Made by a program: the position numbers and the translations under genes. This document shows positions 34,411 through 43,572 of a stretch of 64,000 nucleotides of DNA, piece after piece. The notes below the pieces were generated by a model. That model saw nothing but the letters and a program-made list of their open reading frames with translations. It did no database searches and was not told where the DNA came from. Position 1 is the stretch's first letter, and the number at the start of each line of letters is the position of its first letter. This DNA comes from Fidelibacterota bacterium (GTDB lineage Bacteria > Fidelibacterota > Marinisomatia > SCGC-AAA003-L08 > TS1B11), in assembly GCA_020354025.1 (NCBI GenBank), contig CP070638.1, positions 1,625,243 through 1,689,242 on the forward strand. The letters are read 5' to 3'.

Positions 34411-34572
34411 GTGGAAAAGTGGGAATGTTCAGCATGCGGATATGTCTATGATCCGGCATTAGGCGATCCCGACAATGGGATTACTCCCGGTACCGCTTTT
34501 GAGGATATCCCCGACGACTGGGTTTGTCCCGAATGTGGTGCGGACAAGGATATGTTCGAGAAGCTGGAATGA
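34411..34572 (+). CDS. Rubredoxin
   Basis: A 53-residue one-iron electron carrier. Both metal-binding knuckles are clear: [20 protein letters not shown] and [14 protein letters not shown]. It starts with GTG at 34411, preceded by AAAGGAG eight bases upstream. In anaerobes rubredoxin feeds electrons to superoxide reductase and rubrerythrin, both encoded just downstream. Confidence 0.95.
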   Translation: MEKWECSACGYVYDPALGDPDNGITPGTAFEDIPDDWVCPECGADKDMFEKLE

Positions 34573-34590
34573 ATCGATCTTTTGAGACCG

Positions 34591-34612
34591 GGAATATTAC
34601 ATGGTATATTCC
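34591..34612. repeat. Inverted repeat between rubredoxin and superoxide reductase genes
   Basis: GGAATAT-N8-ATATTCC, seven-base arms, 19 bases after the rubredoxin stop and about 110 before the Tat-leader ORF. It has no T-run, so it may be an operator or a weak processing hairpin. Confidence 0.3.
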
Positions 34613-34721
34613 ATTAGGTAGGCATTGTTCACTGAGGTTGCCAGCCGTTTGAAGCTGCCACAATCCCAGAAAAACAAAAGGCTCCAAAATGACCTGAATC
34701 AAAGTTTAATAGGGGTGTATT

Positions 34722-34871
34722 ATGGAGACTGAAGCTATCGGCAACCGGCCTCGGCGGGAGTTTCTGACTACTGCACGGGTGGCCGCAATTATTGCTGGAT
34801 TTCCATTTTTTACATCGCTGAATGAAGCGAATAAGGAAGAGAGGAGACACTCATGGCCAATACTAGATTAG
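34722..34871 (+). CDS. Short ORF with a twin-arginine leader, overlapping the superoxide reductase start
   Basis: A 49-codon ORF, with AGGGG six bases before its ATG. Residues 8-32 form a convincing Tat signal: NRPRREFLTTARVAAIIAGF followed by PFF. The rest (NEANKEERRHSWPILD) has no domain, and its DNA supplies the ribosome site and ATG of the superoxide reductase gene in another frame. Either it is a tiny exported or coupled leader protein, or it is the signal peptide of a once longer Tat-exported superoxide reductase that a frameshift has split off. Tat-exported superoxide reductases exist, which makes the second reading plausible. Confidence 0.5.
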   Translation: METEAIGNRPRREFLTTARVAAIIAGFPFFTSLNEANKEERRHSWPILD

Positions 34872-35254
34872 GCGACAAGATCCAGGAAGCAGACTGGAAG
34901 AAAGAGAAACACGCGCCGGTGATCGAGTGTCCGGACAAGGTGAAAGCGGGCGAGATCTTCGAGGTGACCGTCGGTCTAGGCAAGGAAATCGCCCACCCCA
35001 ACACCACCGAACACCACATCAGCTACATCACTCTTTTCTTTCACCCGGAGGGGAAGCCGTTTTCCCATCAGGTGGGGCACTTTGAGTTCTCCGCCCATGG
35101 TGAGTCGACTACGGGGCCAAACGAAGGCCCCGTCTACACCCACCACCAGGTTACGACCTCGCTGAAGATCGACGGACCCGGCATTCTGCACGCCCTGGCC
35201 CTGTGCAACATCCATGGGCTGTGGGAAAGCAGCAAAGAGATCGCTGTAGACTGA
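34853..35254 (+). CDS. sor: Superoxide reductase (neelaredoxin/class II desulfoferrodoxin)
   Basis: A 133-residue Fe(His)4Cys enzyme that reduces superoxide to peroxide without making oxygen, a mark of anaerobes. Ligand motifs: EKHAPVIE (Glu and Lys of the catalytic loop and first His), the HPNTTEHHISYI His pair, and CNIHGLWESS with the axial Cys and last His. The N-terminal desulforedoxin iron domain is absent, so this is the one-iron class. The start has GAGAGGAG before it. Rubredoxin upstream is its likely electron donor and rubrerythrin downstream would remove the peroxide formed. Confidence 0.94.
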   Translation: MANTRLGDKIQEADWKKEKHAPVIECPDKVKAGEIFEVTVGLGKEIAHPNTTEHHISYITLFFHPEGKPFSHQVGHFEFSAHGESTTGPNEGPVYTHHQVTTSLKIDGPGILHALALCNIHGLWESSKEIAVD

Positions 35255-35337
35255 ACCTTTATTACATATGGGTATAATTATTCCAGGCCAAGCCCTGGAA
35301 TTGGCACTGTATATCACATTATATAGGAGGAAAACCA

Positions 35338-35841
35338 ATGCGTGCAATGACCAAAGCCAACCTTGAGGCAGCCTTTTCCGGTGAAAGCCAGGCACACATG
35401 AAGTACGCCATTTTCGCCGACAAGGCTGAGAAGGAAGGCTATCCCGAAGTGGCGAGGCTGTTCCGGGCCATTTCTTATGCGGAGCGAGTTCACGCCACCA
35501 ATCACCTGCGGGAACTGGGCGGTATTGGCAATACTGCCGCTAACCTGGAGACTGCGGCCGCTGGCGAGAACTACGAGAACACCGAGATGTACCCCGCTTT
35601 CGACGCCGTCGCCCATCTCCAGGTAGAAAAGGGCGCCGTTCGCAGCATTCACTATGCCCTGGAAGCTGAGAAGATCCACGAGGCTATGTACACCGAGGCG
35701 GGTGAATCGATAGCGGCAGGTAAGGATATCAGGTCGGCGGCTGTGTATATATGTCCCGTCTGTGGCCATACGGTCATCGGTGAAGCCCCCGATAAGTGTC
35801 CCATCTGCAGCTTACCCAAGGACAAGTATCGCGAATTCTAA
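35338..35841 (+). CDS. rbr: Rubrerythrin
   Basis: A 167-residue peroxide reductase. The N-terminal ferritin-like di-iron domain has its Glu and His residues in AFSGESQAHMKYAIFADKAE, ISYAERVHATNHL and ALEAEKIHEAMY. The C-terminal rubredoxin domain has YICPVCGHTV and CPICSLPKDKY. An AGGAGG site precedes the ATG. It ends the oxygen-defence run and is closed by a clear terminator. Confidence 0.96.
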   Translation: MRAMTKANLEAAFSGESQAHMKYAIFADKAEKEGYPEVARLFRAISYAERVHATNHLRELGGIGNTAANLETAAAGENYENTEMYPAFDAVAHLQVEKGAVRSIHYALEAEKIHEAMYTEAGESIAAGKDIRSAAVYICPVCGHTVIGEAPDKCPICSLPKDKYREF

Positions 35842-35876
35842 TCCGCGACCGTCAAAATCACCAGTCCAGACAATCC

Positions 35877-35914
35877 AAAATGCCGACGGGGATTCCTTCC
35901 CCGTCGGCATTTTT
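35877..35914. terminator. Bidirectional intrinsic terminator between rbr and the DUF5916 gene
   Basis: A 12-base-pair GC-rich stem (35881-35892 with 35898-35909, loop TTCCT) flanked by AAAA on the left and TTTTT on the right. It would stop transcription from both sides of this convergent pair. Confidence 0.9.
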
Positions 35915-35961
35915 CCATCGCCCCTTCTTGGGAAATACCCAGCCCCGGTCAGCCGAGCTGC

Positions 35962-38235
35962 CTATCGCAGAAATGTAATGGAATACTTCAGCAGCACGGC
36001 CCGGGTGTCGGAGAAGGGCAGGGTCGGTACCTCGCGTTGGCGGTCCGTGTTCAGGTTGTCGTTGTAGACCAGGTAAAGGTCGGTGCCCTCGCGGGGATTG
36101 TAGCGCAGGCGCAGGTTGACGATCACCGCGTCAATGGCGCTGTTGTACTGGATGAAGCCAGCCACCGATGTGGTCACACTCAGGGAAGATTTCACCCGCA
36201 GCTGTACAATGCTGTTGACATATTCCTGGTCTCGCTTGGGAAAGGCTACGTAGTCCAACCGGGCCGAACCCCCTACTTCGATAAACCGTGATGACTTCCA
36301 CCTCGGCGAGATCCTGGCCGTCAGTTGCCACCCATCGTAGTACTCCCCTCCACGGACCCAGCCAGTTCCCCCTAACAGGTTCCCCGAAGGCAGACTGTAA
36401 TAAGCATAGACCTGCGTGAACCGGTAGTCTCCAGTGGGCACGTAGGCATCCGGTGCTAGACTTCTCAGTTTTAGGGAATCGGCCAGGTGTTCAAAGTATG
36501 AGTATAGAACAAACCTAGCAGCGGCATCCTTTTTTGTCTCAATATACCAGTTGAGTTCGGCTTCTACCGACTCAACCTGGCCCGTACTGGTACTCCGGTA
36601 CTCGGTCCACCAGATAGAGGGCAATTGCCGCAGGATGAGAGAAGACTCGGGGGAGAACCAGCCATAGCCTACCTGCCCCTGCAGCAGGGTAATATCGGTG
36701 CGGTCCACGAAGCCGAGCCCGGGCTGGAATCTATTCCCCCGGCGGGTGATTTCTGCGCCGTACACCATCCCTTTAATACTCCGGCGTTGCCAGTTCAACC
36801 GCAGTTGGCCGGCATCCAGGACGCTGGGTGCCTCTTCCCAGCCGCTGTCAATGGTCTGAGCCCAACTGGCCGCCAGGTAGTCTTCACCGAACAGGCGCAG
36901 GATGCCGTCCAAGCCGCCAGCGTAGTTATAGCCGCCTTCGCTACCCACCCGGCTGGTAACCATACCGCCCACGTATGAGTATGGATTGAATACCTGGCGG
37001 CGCAGGCGGGCCACGCCCAGGTTTTCCGAGGACAGCGTGGTCTGGCCGTCCTCGTCCAGCAGGGGCGCCGTCTGCATGTCGATAGCCCCTACATCCCAAT
37101 TCCCCACCCGGCCCACCAGGCGGGCACCACCGTAGATGGGCACTTGGTCCCCCTTATAGATACCAATGCGTCGACTGTGAAAGAGGCGGTTGTACTCACC
37201 CAGGCCGAACTCGAAGGTAGAAGCGCGCTCCTGGAAGAACAGGCGCTTTTCGGGGAAGAAGAGCGAGAACCGTGTAAGGTTGATCTGCTGGTCATCGGCC
37301 TCCACCTGGGCAAAGTCAGTATTGAGTGTCAGGTCCAGGGTCAGGTTGCTGGTCAGGCCGTACTTGACATCCAGGCCTAGATCTCTGGCCGGGGTGTTGT
37401 CAGTCTCGTAGTTCGTACCGGCCGGATTCAAAGCCGCTGCCTGGTCCAGTCCACCCATAGCGTAGGGGGTGACGTACAGCGGATTACGGGAGTAAACGCC
37501 AGTGAAACGCACCCGCTGAGCCTGGGAAGGTTTCCAGGTGCTGACTGGTTCCCAATTTGGGGGAATGGCCGGAAAAACGTGGGACTCACCCTTCCTGGCA
37601 ATGCGGCGGGAAACGCTGAGTCCCATGATGACCGCTCCGTGCTCATCTTGAAAACGTAAACTGGAGAAGGGAATGCGCAGCTCGGCGAACCATCCCTGGT
37701 CATTGCGCTGGACCGCGGCGTCCCAGAACGTACTCCAGCTATTGTTGAAGTCGTACATGCTTTGCATGTCGTTTGAAACCGAAAAATCAGTGCGTATACC
37801 CGCTGGATTGGTGAAGAAAGCTAGAGCATTTTCATTGTCATTGAAGCTATCGAGAATAACACCAAACCAGTCATTCTGAAAATTTGCAGCATCCCGCACT
37901 ATATCCACCGCCTGAATACCTGACGGATTTGAGTCGTACATTCTTCCAGCCAAGTAGAGGTAATCGTCGTCATAGGCTACCCGGATTTCAGTGCGCTCGG
38001 TCATCGCACCTTCAAAGGTGGGCACGTGCATGACCAGTGGCAGGGGCTCAATGACCTGCCAGGCTGGCTCGTCGCTGGGGCCGTCCAAGGTAATTGAGTC
38101 GCTAAGGCGCGACAGCTTCAGGGGCGTAGCCCGGTTTTCATCAGCCCCTGACGCGGCCAGTGCTGCGAAAGTCGGGAACAAGCAAAGTATGAGTAGAGTG
38201 GATAGCCGGGGGGAAATTATCGATCGTCTCCTCAT
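35962..38235 (-). CDS. DUF5916 protein: CBM9-like domain plus outer-membrane barrel
   Basis: A 757-residue exported protein. After a signal peptide (LLILCLFPTFAALAASG) comes a carbohydrate-binding-family-9-like beta-sandwich (ITLDGPSDEPAWQVIEPLPL ... VAYDDDYLYLAGRM), followed by the DUF5916 barrel region with the signatures FSLFFPEKRLFFQER and a final aromatic strand ending KYSITFLR. Such proteins are common in Bacteroidetes and related phyla and sit in the outer membrane; their function is not established. It is a single-gene unit, convergent with rubrerythrin. Confidence 0.9.
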   Translation of the reverse strand: MRRRSIISPRLSTLLILCLFPTFAALAASGADENRATPLKLSRLSDSITLDGPSDEPAWQVIEPLPLVMHVPTFEGAMTERTEIRVAYDDDYLYLAGRMYDSNPSGIQAVDIVRDAANFQNDWFGVILDSFNDNENALAFFTNPAGIRTDFSVSNDMQSMYDFNNSWSTFWDAAVQRNDQGWFAELRIPFSSLRFQDEHGAVIMGLSVSRRIARKGESHVFPAIPPNWEPVSTWKPSQAQRVRFTGVYSRNPLYVTPYAMGGLDQAAALNPAGTNYETDNTPARDLGLDVKYGLTSNLTLDLTLNTDFAQVEADDQQINLTRFSLFFPEKRLFFQERASTFEFGLGEYNRLFHSRRIGIYKGDQVPIYGGARLVGRVGNWDVGAIDMQTAPLLDEDGQTTLSSENLGVARLRRQVFNPYSYVGGMVTSRVGSEGGYNYAGGLDGILRLFGEDYLAASWAQTIDSGWEEAPSVLDAGQLRLNWQRRSIKGMVYGAEITRRGNRFQPGLGFVDRTDITLLQGQVGYGWFSPESSLILRQLPSIWWTEYRSTSTGQVESVEAELNWYIETKKDAAARFVLYSYFEHLADSLKLRSLAPDAYVPTGDYRFTQVYAYYSLPSGNLLGGTGWVRGGEYYDGWQLTARISPRWKSSRFIEVGGSARLDYVAFPKRDQEYVNSIVQLRVKSSLSVTTSVAGFIQYNSAIDAVIVNLRLRYNPREGTDLYLVYNDNLNTDRQREVPTLPFSDTRAVLLKYSITFLR

Positions 38236-38393
38236 GATGAGTGCGCGCTACATTAGGAAACCGAACGGCAGTACGCCAAGTCGCTATAAAGTGACTTGTT
38301 ACAATTTATTATGGATGATATCAGATAACAATATCACAAGATCCACAACTTCAGTCGCGGGCTAGCCAGATAGATCGAAGAGAATTAAGGAGA

Positions 38394-40655
38394 TTAGTGC
38401 AGAAAGATATCGTCGTCGGGGTGGTAGCGGCGGGTATCCACGCCGGTGTGCACCTGGCACTGGTCCGGGGGCTCGGTACCTTCCAGGAAGATTTCCTTCT
38501 CGCGGGGGCAGTACTTGGTGGGACGGTCTTTGGTCACCTGGCAGACTTCCATTACCATAACATCGTCGGGCATTTTCCAGTTGGTGGCGGGCAGGTTGAA
38601 GGTTTGGTGAATCTCTTTCATGATGCGGGCCCAGATGGGGAGGGCGGCCACGTTGCCATAGCGCTTCTCACCCAGGCTCACACGGGGATCGTCGATACCC
38701 AACCAGACACCAGCGGCCAGCTGAGGTGTAAAGCCGATGAACCAAGCGTCGGTCCAGCGATCGGTGGTGCCGGTCTTACCGGCAACTGGGCGGTTGAAAT
38801 TGAACTTCCAGCGCAGACTTCCACCGGTACCGCCAGTAATCACACCTTTCATCAGGTCCAGCAGGACGTAGGCCTTGTCTTCCCGGATCACCTCCCTGCG
38901 CTCGGAGATGAACTCACGCAGGGTTTTGCCCCGTCGGTCGACCACTTTGAAGACAGCGATAGGCTCAACCCAGACCCCACGGTTAGCCACGGCGGCGTAA
39001 GCGGCGGTGATATCAAGGGGCAGGACCTCGCTGGTACCCAGGGAAATGGCCCGTACTGCCCGCATAGGCGTGCTGATATGGAACCGCTTGGCCATCGTCA
39101 CCACTTGTTGAGGTGTAACCAGCTCCTGAATTATCCGGGATGATACGGTATTCAGTGAATGCTGCAAGCCTGCCCGGAGGGTAACCAGCCCGCTGGAGGA
39201 GCCATCGTCATTCAGGGGGCTCCAGTAGCTGGTATCGATATCGACGAGAGCATCCCCGGTACTGGCGAGGGGCTGATCCAGTAATTGAGTAGACACAGGA
39301 TAGCCCTTGTCGATGGCCGTTATGTACAGGATGGGTTTGAAAGTAGAGCCGGGCTGGCGTCGGGCCTGGGTAGCCCGGTTAAAATAATCCGGATAGTCCA
39401 TGCGCCCACCAACCATAGCCAGAATATGGCCGGTGTCATTCTCCAACAAGATGACCGCTCCCTGGACCAGCAGCCTGTCCCCCAAGCGCTCATCAAGGGG
39501 AATCTCGCCGCGGATCATCGCCTTGACCGAGTCAAGCGGGTAAACGGTAGTGTCGATAACACTGTATATTAGTGAGTCAGCGGAAAGGAAGGACTCATTA
39601 AGCACTTGTTGATTCTGCTGGATTTCATCCATGAATACCCGCTCAACGATCTCCTGTATACGGGAATCTAGGGTGGTATGAATCTCCAGGCCATCCCGGT
39701 ACAGGTTGATACCGAGGCGTTCATCCTCCAGTTCCATCTTACGTCGTACGTGCTCAGTAAAGTAGGGAGCGAAACCTGGCGCTGATTTGGGCCGGCCGAC
39801 GTCGATGGGTTTATACCGGATTCGTTCATATTCCTCCTGATCGATGAATCCCCGCTCCTCCATGACTTTCAGGACCAGGTTTCTCCGCTTGAAAGCCCGG
39901 TCGGGGTGAGTCAGGGGGCTATATCGGGCGGGGGAAGGAAGTGCTCCGATGAGGAGCGCCGCTTGCTCCAGGTTCAGATCCCGGGCATCTACTTGGAAAA
40001 ACTTCCGCGCCGCGGCCTGAATCCCATATGTGCCATGACCGAAATGGATGGAGTTGAGATACATCACCAGGATCTCTTGCTTGGTGTAGGTGCGTTCGAT
40101 CTGAATAGCTGTCAGCACCTCTTTTAGCTTCCGGGTGAGGGTTTTACGGAATCCGATGGTGTCGTAGAGGTTCCGTGCCAGCTGTTGGGTTAATGAGCTG
40201 AATCCCTCAGCGTAACGCAGGCTGGCAATGTTCACCAGGACGGCCCGGGCGAAACTGCGCATGCTCACTCCCCAATGGCTGTAGAAGCGCTGATCCTCCA
40301 TGGAGAGGAGGGCATGGCGGACGTCCACCGGCATCATCGTTCCGGGAATGAGAACCCGTTGTTGTGTGAACAGCTCCTCGATGACTTTCCCGTCACGGGA
40401 GATGATCTTAGTGGCGACGGCAGGGCTGAAATCCTGGAGCTGCCGGAGTGAAGGGAGATCTCTCGATAGATACCACAGGTAGACCGTAATCGCCGCCCCG
40501 ATAACCATCAGCGTTACAAAGGCACTGCGGAAAGCCTGTCTCCAGCCGTTGGAGGGCTTGGCAGCTTGGCTGTCTTGCTCCCCGCCAGTACGAATTACAG
40601 GCTCTTTAGACTCCCCCCGCTTTTGATTGACTCCATATTTGTCCTTGGATCGCAT
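38394..40655 (-). CDS. mrcA: Penicillin-binding protein 1A, bifunctional transglycosylase/transpeptidase
   Basis: A 753-residue class A PBP that polymerises and cross-links peptidoglycan. It has a cytoplasmic tail, one membrane segment near residues 43-65 (AFVTLMVIGAAITVYLWYL), the GT51 glycosyltransferase domain (MEDQRFYSHWGVSMRSFARA, SSLTQQLARNLY), and the transpeptidase domain with catalytic S-x-x-K in QPGSTFKPILY, S-x-N in SLNTVSSR and KTGTTDRWTDAW. The C-terminus has a few cysteines (MEVCQVTKDRPTKYCPREKE). No other cell-wall gene adjoins it. Confidence 0.94.
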   Translation of the reverse strand: MRSKDKYGVNQKRGESKEPVIRTGGEQDSQAAKPSNGWRQAFRSAFVTLMVIGAAITVYLWYLSRDLPSLRQLQDFSPAVATKIISRDGKVIEELFTQQRVLIPGTMMPVDVRHALLSMEDQRFYSHWGVSMRSFARAVLVNIASLRYAEGFSSLTQQLARNLYDTIGFRKTLTRKLKEVLTAIQIERTYTKQEILVMYLNSIHFGHGTYGIQAAARKFFQVDARDLNLEQAALLIGALPSPARYSPLTHPDRAFKRRNLVLKVMEERGFIDQEEYERIRYKPIDVGRPKSAPGFAPYFTEHVRRKMELEDERLGINLYRDGLEIHTTLDSRIQEIVERVFMDEIQQNQQVLNESFLSADSLIYSVIDTTVYPLDSVKAMIRGEIPLDERLGDRLLVQGAVILLENDTGHILAMVGGRMDYPDYFNRATQARRQPGSTFKPILYITAIDKGYPVSTQLLDQPLASTGDALVDIDTSYWSPLNDDGSSSGLVTLRAGLQHSLNTVSSRIIQELVTPQQVVTMAKRFHISTPMRAVRAISLGTSEVLPLDITAAYAAVANRGVWVEPIAVFKVVDRRGKTLREFISERREVIREDKAYVLLDLMKGVITGGTGGSLRWKFNFNRPVAGKTGTTDRWTDAWFIGFTPQLAAGVWLGIDDPRVSLGEKRYGNVAALPIWARIMKEIHQTFNLPATNWKMPDDVMVMEVCQVTKDRPTKYCPREKEIFLEGTEPPDQCQVHTGVDTRRYHPDDDIFLH

Positions 40656-40793
40656 CTCGGTGACTCAGAACAATTTACGCTTTGAAAGGCCAAAGGTTCA
40701 GCGGAATTTCGCGTAATACCACTTTAGAAGCACATCGACTTCCATATGAGCATCCGTTATTTAATAACTTAGCGCGGTAGCTACCTATGCCCC

Positions 40794-42185
40794 CTACCCC
40801 TTCGGTTTCGTCATGCTCATGGGATCCAGCAGTCGGGTGAGCTCCTCTTCGGAGACCAGTCCCTTCTCCCGGGCTACCTCCCGCACGGTCTTCCCGCTCT
40901 GGTAGGCTTCTTTGGCTACGGCAGCGGCGGCGTCATAACCAATGACCGGGGCTAGAGAAGTGCACATAGCCAGGCTGCCCTCGATGTAGTCGGCACACTT
41001 CTGCTCATCGGCCTCTAGTCCCTCCACCAGCTTCTCGCGAAACATGTTTGCCGCCCCAGCCAGGAACTCAATGCTCTCCAGGAGGTTACGGGCAACCAGC
41101 GGGAGCATGAGGGTCAACTCGAAGAAACTGCCCAGTCCGCCGTGAGCGATGGTGGCATCATTGCCGATGACCTGGGCACAGGTCTGGATCATGGCCTCAC
41201 AGATGACCGGGTTGACTTTGCCGGGCATGATGCTGGAACCGGGTTGTACCGCCGGCAGCTTCAGCTCGCCCAGGCCGGCCCGGGGACCTGATCCCAACCA
41301 GCGTATGTCGTTGGCGATCTTGCTCAGGCTCACGGCTACGGTCTTCAGCGCACCGGAAACCTCTACCGCCCCATCAAAGGCGGCCTGGGCTTCAAAGTGG
41401 TTGGAGGCCTCTACGAACTTCAATCCGGTCAGCTTAGATAGCTCCTTGGCCACCCGGCTGCCGAATTCCACGTGGGTGTTGATGCCGGTGCCAACAGCGG
41501 TCCCCCCGATGGCCAGTTGGCTCAATTCTTCCCCGGCGCGAGTCAGGCGGTCAACACCAGACTTGACCATAGCCGCATAACCGGAGAATTCCTGCCCCAG
41601 GCGGATAGGCGTAGCATCCTGGAGGTGTGTGCGGCCGATCTTGAGGATATGATCGAAAGCCTTGGCCTTTTTATCAAGTGACTTGTGCAAGGCTTCAAGG
41701 GCAGGGATAAGCTGGCCTGATAAGGCAGTAGCGGCAGCTACATGAATGGCAGTGGGGATGACGTCGTTGCTGGACTGTCCTTTGTTGACGTGATCATTGG
41801 GGTGCACGGGCTCCCGGGTGCCGATCTGGCCACCCATGACCTCGCTGGCACGGTTACCTATCACTTCATTGGCATTCATATTGCTGGAGGTGCCTGAGCC
41901 GGTCTGAAAGACATCGATGGGGAACTGGTCATCGAATTTACCGTCGATGACTTCCTGGGCGGCCTGCATTACAGCCTCCGCCCGCTCCTTATCCAACAAT
42001 CCCAGGTCGAGGTTGACCTTGGCAGCGGCTTTCTTGATCATCCCTAAGGCCCGGATCATGCCGATGGGGATGATAAGTCCGCTGACGGGGAAATTCTCTA
42101 CAGCCCGCTGGGTCTGGGCGCCGTAATAGGCGGTATCCGGAACCTGCATCTTGCCCATGGAATCACGTTCGACTCGGGTTCCCAT
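40794..42185 (-). CDS. fumC: Class II fumarate hydratase
   Basis: FumC interconverts fumarate and malate in the TCA cycle without an iron-sulfur cluster, so it works under oxidative stress. The 463-residue protein has the full-length alignment of the family: DSMGKMQVPDTAYYGAQTQR at the start, GSGTSSNMNANEV, the TGLKFVEASNHFEAQAA stretch and the superfamily signature GSSIMPGKVNPV. AGGAGG lies ten bases ahead of the ATG. It is a single-gene unit diverging from selD. Confidence 0.95.
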   Translation of the reverse strand: MGTRVERDSMGKMQVPDTAYYGAQTQRAVENFPVSGLIIPIGMIRALGMIKKAAAKVNLDLGLLDKERAEAVMQAAQEVIDGKFDDQFPIDVFQTGSGTSSNMNANEVIGNRASEVMGGQIGTREPVHPNDHVNKGQSSNDVIPTAIHVAAATALSGQLIPALEALHKSLDKKAKAFDHILKIGRTHLQDATPIRLGQEFSGYAAMVKSGVDRLTRAGEELSQLAIGGTAVGTGINTHVEFGSRVAKELSKLTGLKFVEASNHFEAQAAFDGAVEVSGALKTVAVSLSKIANDIRWLGSGPRAGLGELKLPAVQPGSSIMPGKVNPVICEAMIQTCAQVIGNDATIAHGGLGSFFELTLMLPLVARNLLESIEFLAGAANMFREKLVEGLEADEQKCADYIEGSLAMCTSLAPVIGYDAAAAVAKEAYQSGKTVREVAREKGLVSEEELTRLLDPMSMTKPKG

Positions 42186-42525
42186 TTTGATTTATCCTCC
42201 TGAATTCGTTATAGTGATAGCGCAACCTGGCCGGCTGGCGTGAAAAGTTCTAGCGTTCAGCCGCCTTCCCACTGATCGCCCTTGCGCGCGGGGCGTGGGA
42301 AAATATTATGGCACTTTCGGCAGTTTCCCGTCAGTCAGGGATACTGTACCCGCCGATTTTTAAAATAAAAGTTACCCATCAGGATGAACGGGCGGTATGA
42401 TTTTCGGGGCGGATTTAACTTACCGGCACTGTGCAATCCTCATCACTATCTGAGCAACTCTATTCGCACACCTCCCTGCAAAAATCCCTGCCCTTTCTCC
42501 CGCCTGTAGCTAAATTCACCCCGTC
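42186..42525. other. Divergent control region between fumC and selD
   Basis: About 340 bases that must hold both promoters. The most notable element is a GC-rich hairpin at 42266-42301: TTCCCA and CGCCC pair with GGGCG and TGGGAA, leaving a five-base bulge and a GC-rich loop. It lacks a T-run in either direction. No selC-like tRNA is seen here. Confidence 0.45.
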
Positions 42526-43572
42526 ATGCACAAGCGCCTGACGCAACTCAGCCACGGCGCGGGTTGAGCCTGCAAGCTAGGTCCTGAGGACCTGGCCCGG
42601 GTTCTGGGTCAGCTGCCGCACCAGCCCGCCGACGAGCACATTATCGTCAGCTTCGAGTCAGCTGACGACGCCGCTGTATTCCGTCTCGGCGAGGATCGCC
42701 TCCTTGTTCAGAGCACGGATTTCTTTACTCCCATCGTGGACGATCCCTACCAGTTCGGACAGATAGCAGCCGCCAACGCTCTCTCCGACATCTACGCCAT
42801 GGGTGCCCGGCCTCTGTTCGCCCTGAACATCGTGGCTTTCCCCCGCGAAGAGCTCCCCCTGGATACCCTGACAGAGATCCTCCGGGGCGGTATGGACAAG
42901 GCTAACGAGGCGGGTATCCACATTATCGGCGGCCATACCATCGACGACTCTGAGCCCAAGTACGGACTGGTAGTCACCGGCGAGGTCGCCGAGAAAGACC
43001 TTGTCCGCAACGACGGCGCGAAGATCGGTGATCAGCTGGTGCTTACCAAGCCGCTGGGCACTGGCATTATAGCTACTGCCATCAAGCAGGGGAGAGCACC
43101 CGAAGATGTAGTGGTACGAGCCGTAGAGACCATGACTGAACTGAACCGCGATGCAGCGCAGGCGGCGCTTGATGCAGACATCAACGCCATGACCGATGTT
43201 ACCGGTTTTGGCCTGCTGGGTCACCTGCTGGAGCTGTGCACGGCAAGCAATGTCCAAGCCGCCGTGGACTTTGCCGCCCTACCGCTGTTGCCCGGTGTGG
43301 TTGACATAGCTGAACAAAATGCAATCCCCGGCGGCACCCGGCGCAATCTGGACCACGTCCGCAGAGCACTCACCCTCGAAGGAGAGGTTTCTGAGCTGGA
43401 TCAGCTCCTGGCCGCCGACGCCCAGACATCGGGGGGATTGCTCATTGCCGTCAGCCTTGATAAAGTGCACGATCTTGTCGACCGTTTGACCGAAAAGGGC
43501 ACGCCGGCCACGGCGGTCATAGGTGAGATAACCGGTGGGGGGCAGCCTGGTATTACCCTGCGCGGCAGCTAG
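42526..43572 (+). CDS. selD: Selenide, water dikinase, itself a selenoprotein (in-frame TGA at 42565-42567)
   Basis: SelD makes selenophosphate for selenocysteine and selenouridine. The frame starting at ATG 42526 reads MHKRLTQLSHGAG, then TGA, then ACKLGPEDL; in other SelDs the TGA position is the catalytic Cys (or Sec) of HGAG(C/U)xCK. With TGA read as selenocysteine the protein has 348 residues, the family's normal length, and continues with STDFFTPIVDDPYQFGQIAAANALSD and TSGGLLIAV. A small hairpin 11 bases after the TGA would serve as SECIS. A caller that stops at TGA reports only 42736-43572. Sec-containing SelD is known in several bacteria; it implies selA, selB and selC elsewhere in this genome. 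Confidence 0.93.
42579..42593 (+). promoter_or_regulatory. Candidate bacterial SECIS hairpin in selD
   Basis: AGGTCC-TGA-GGACCT is a perfect six-base-pair stem with a three-base loop. The loop begins 18 bases after the recoded TGA and has G in its first two positions. Both fit the published bacterial SECIS consensus (loop 16-37 bases downstream, G among its first two bases). Confidence 0.65.
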
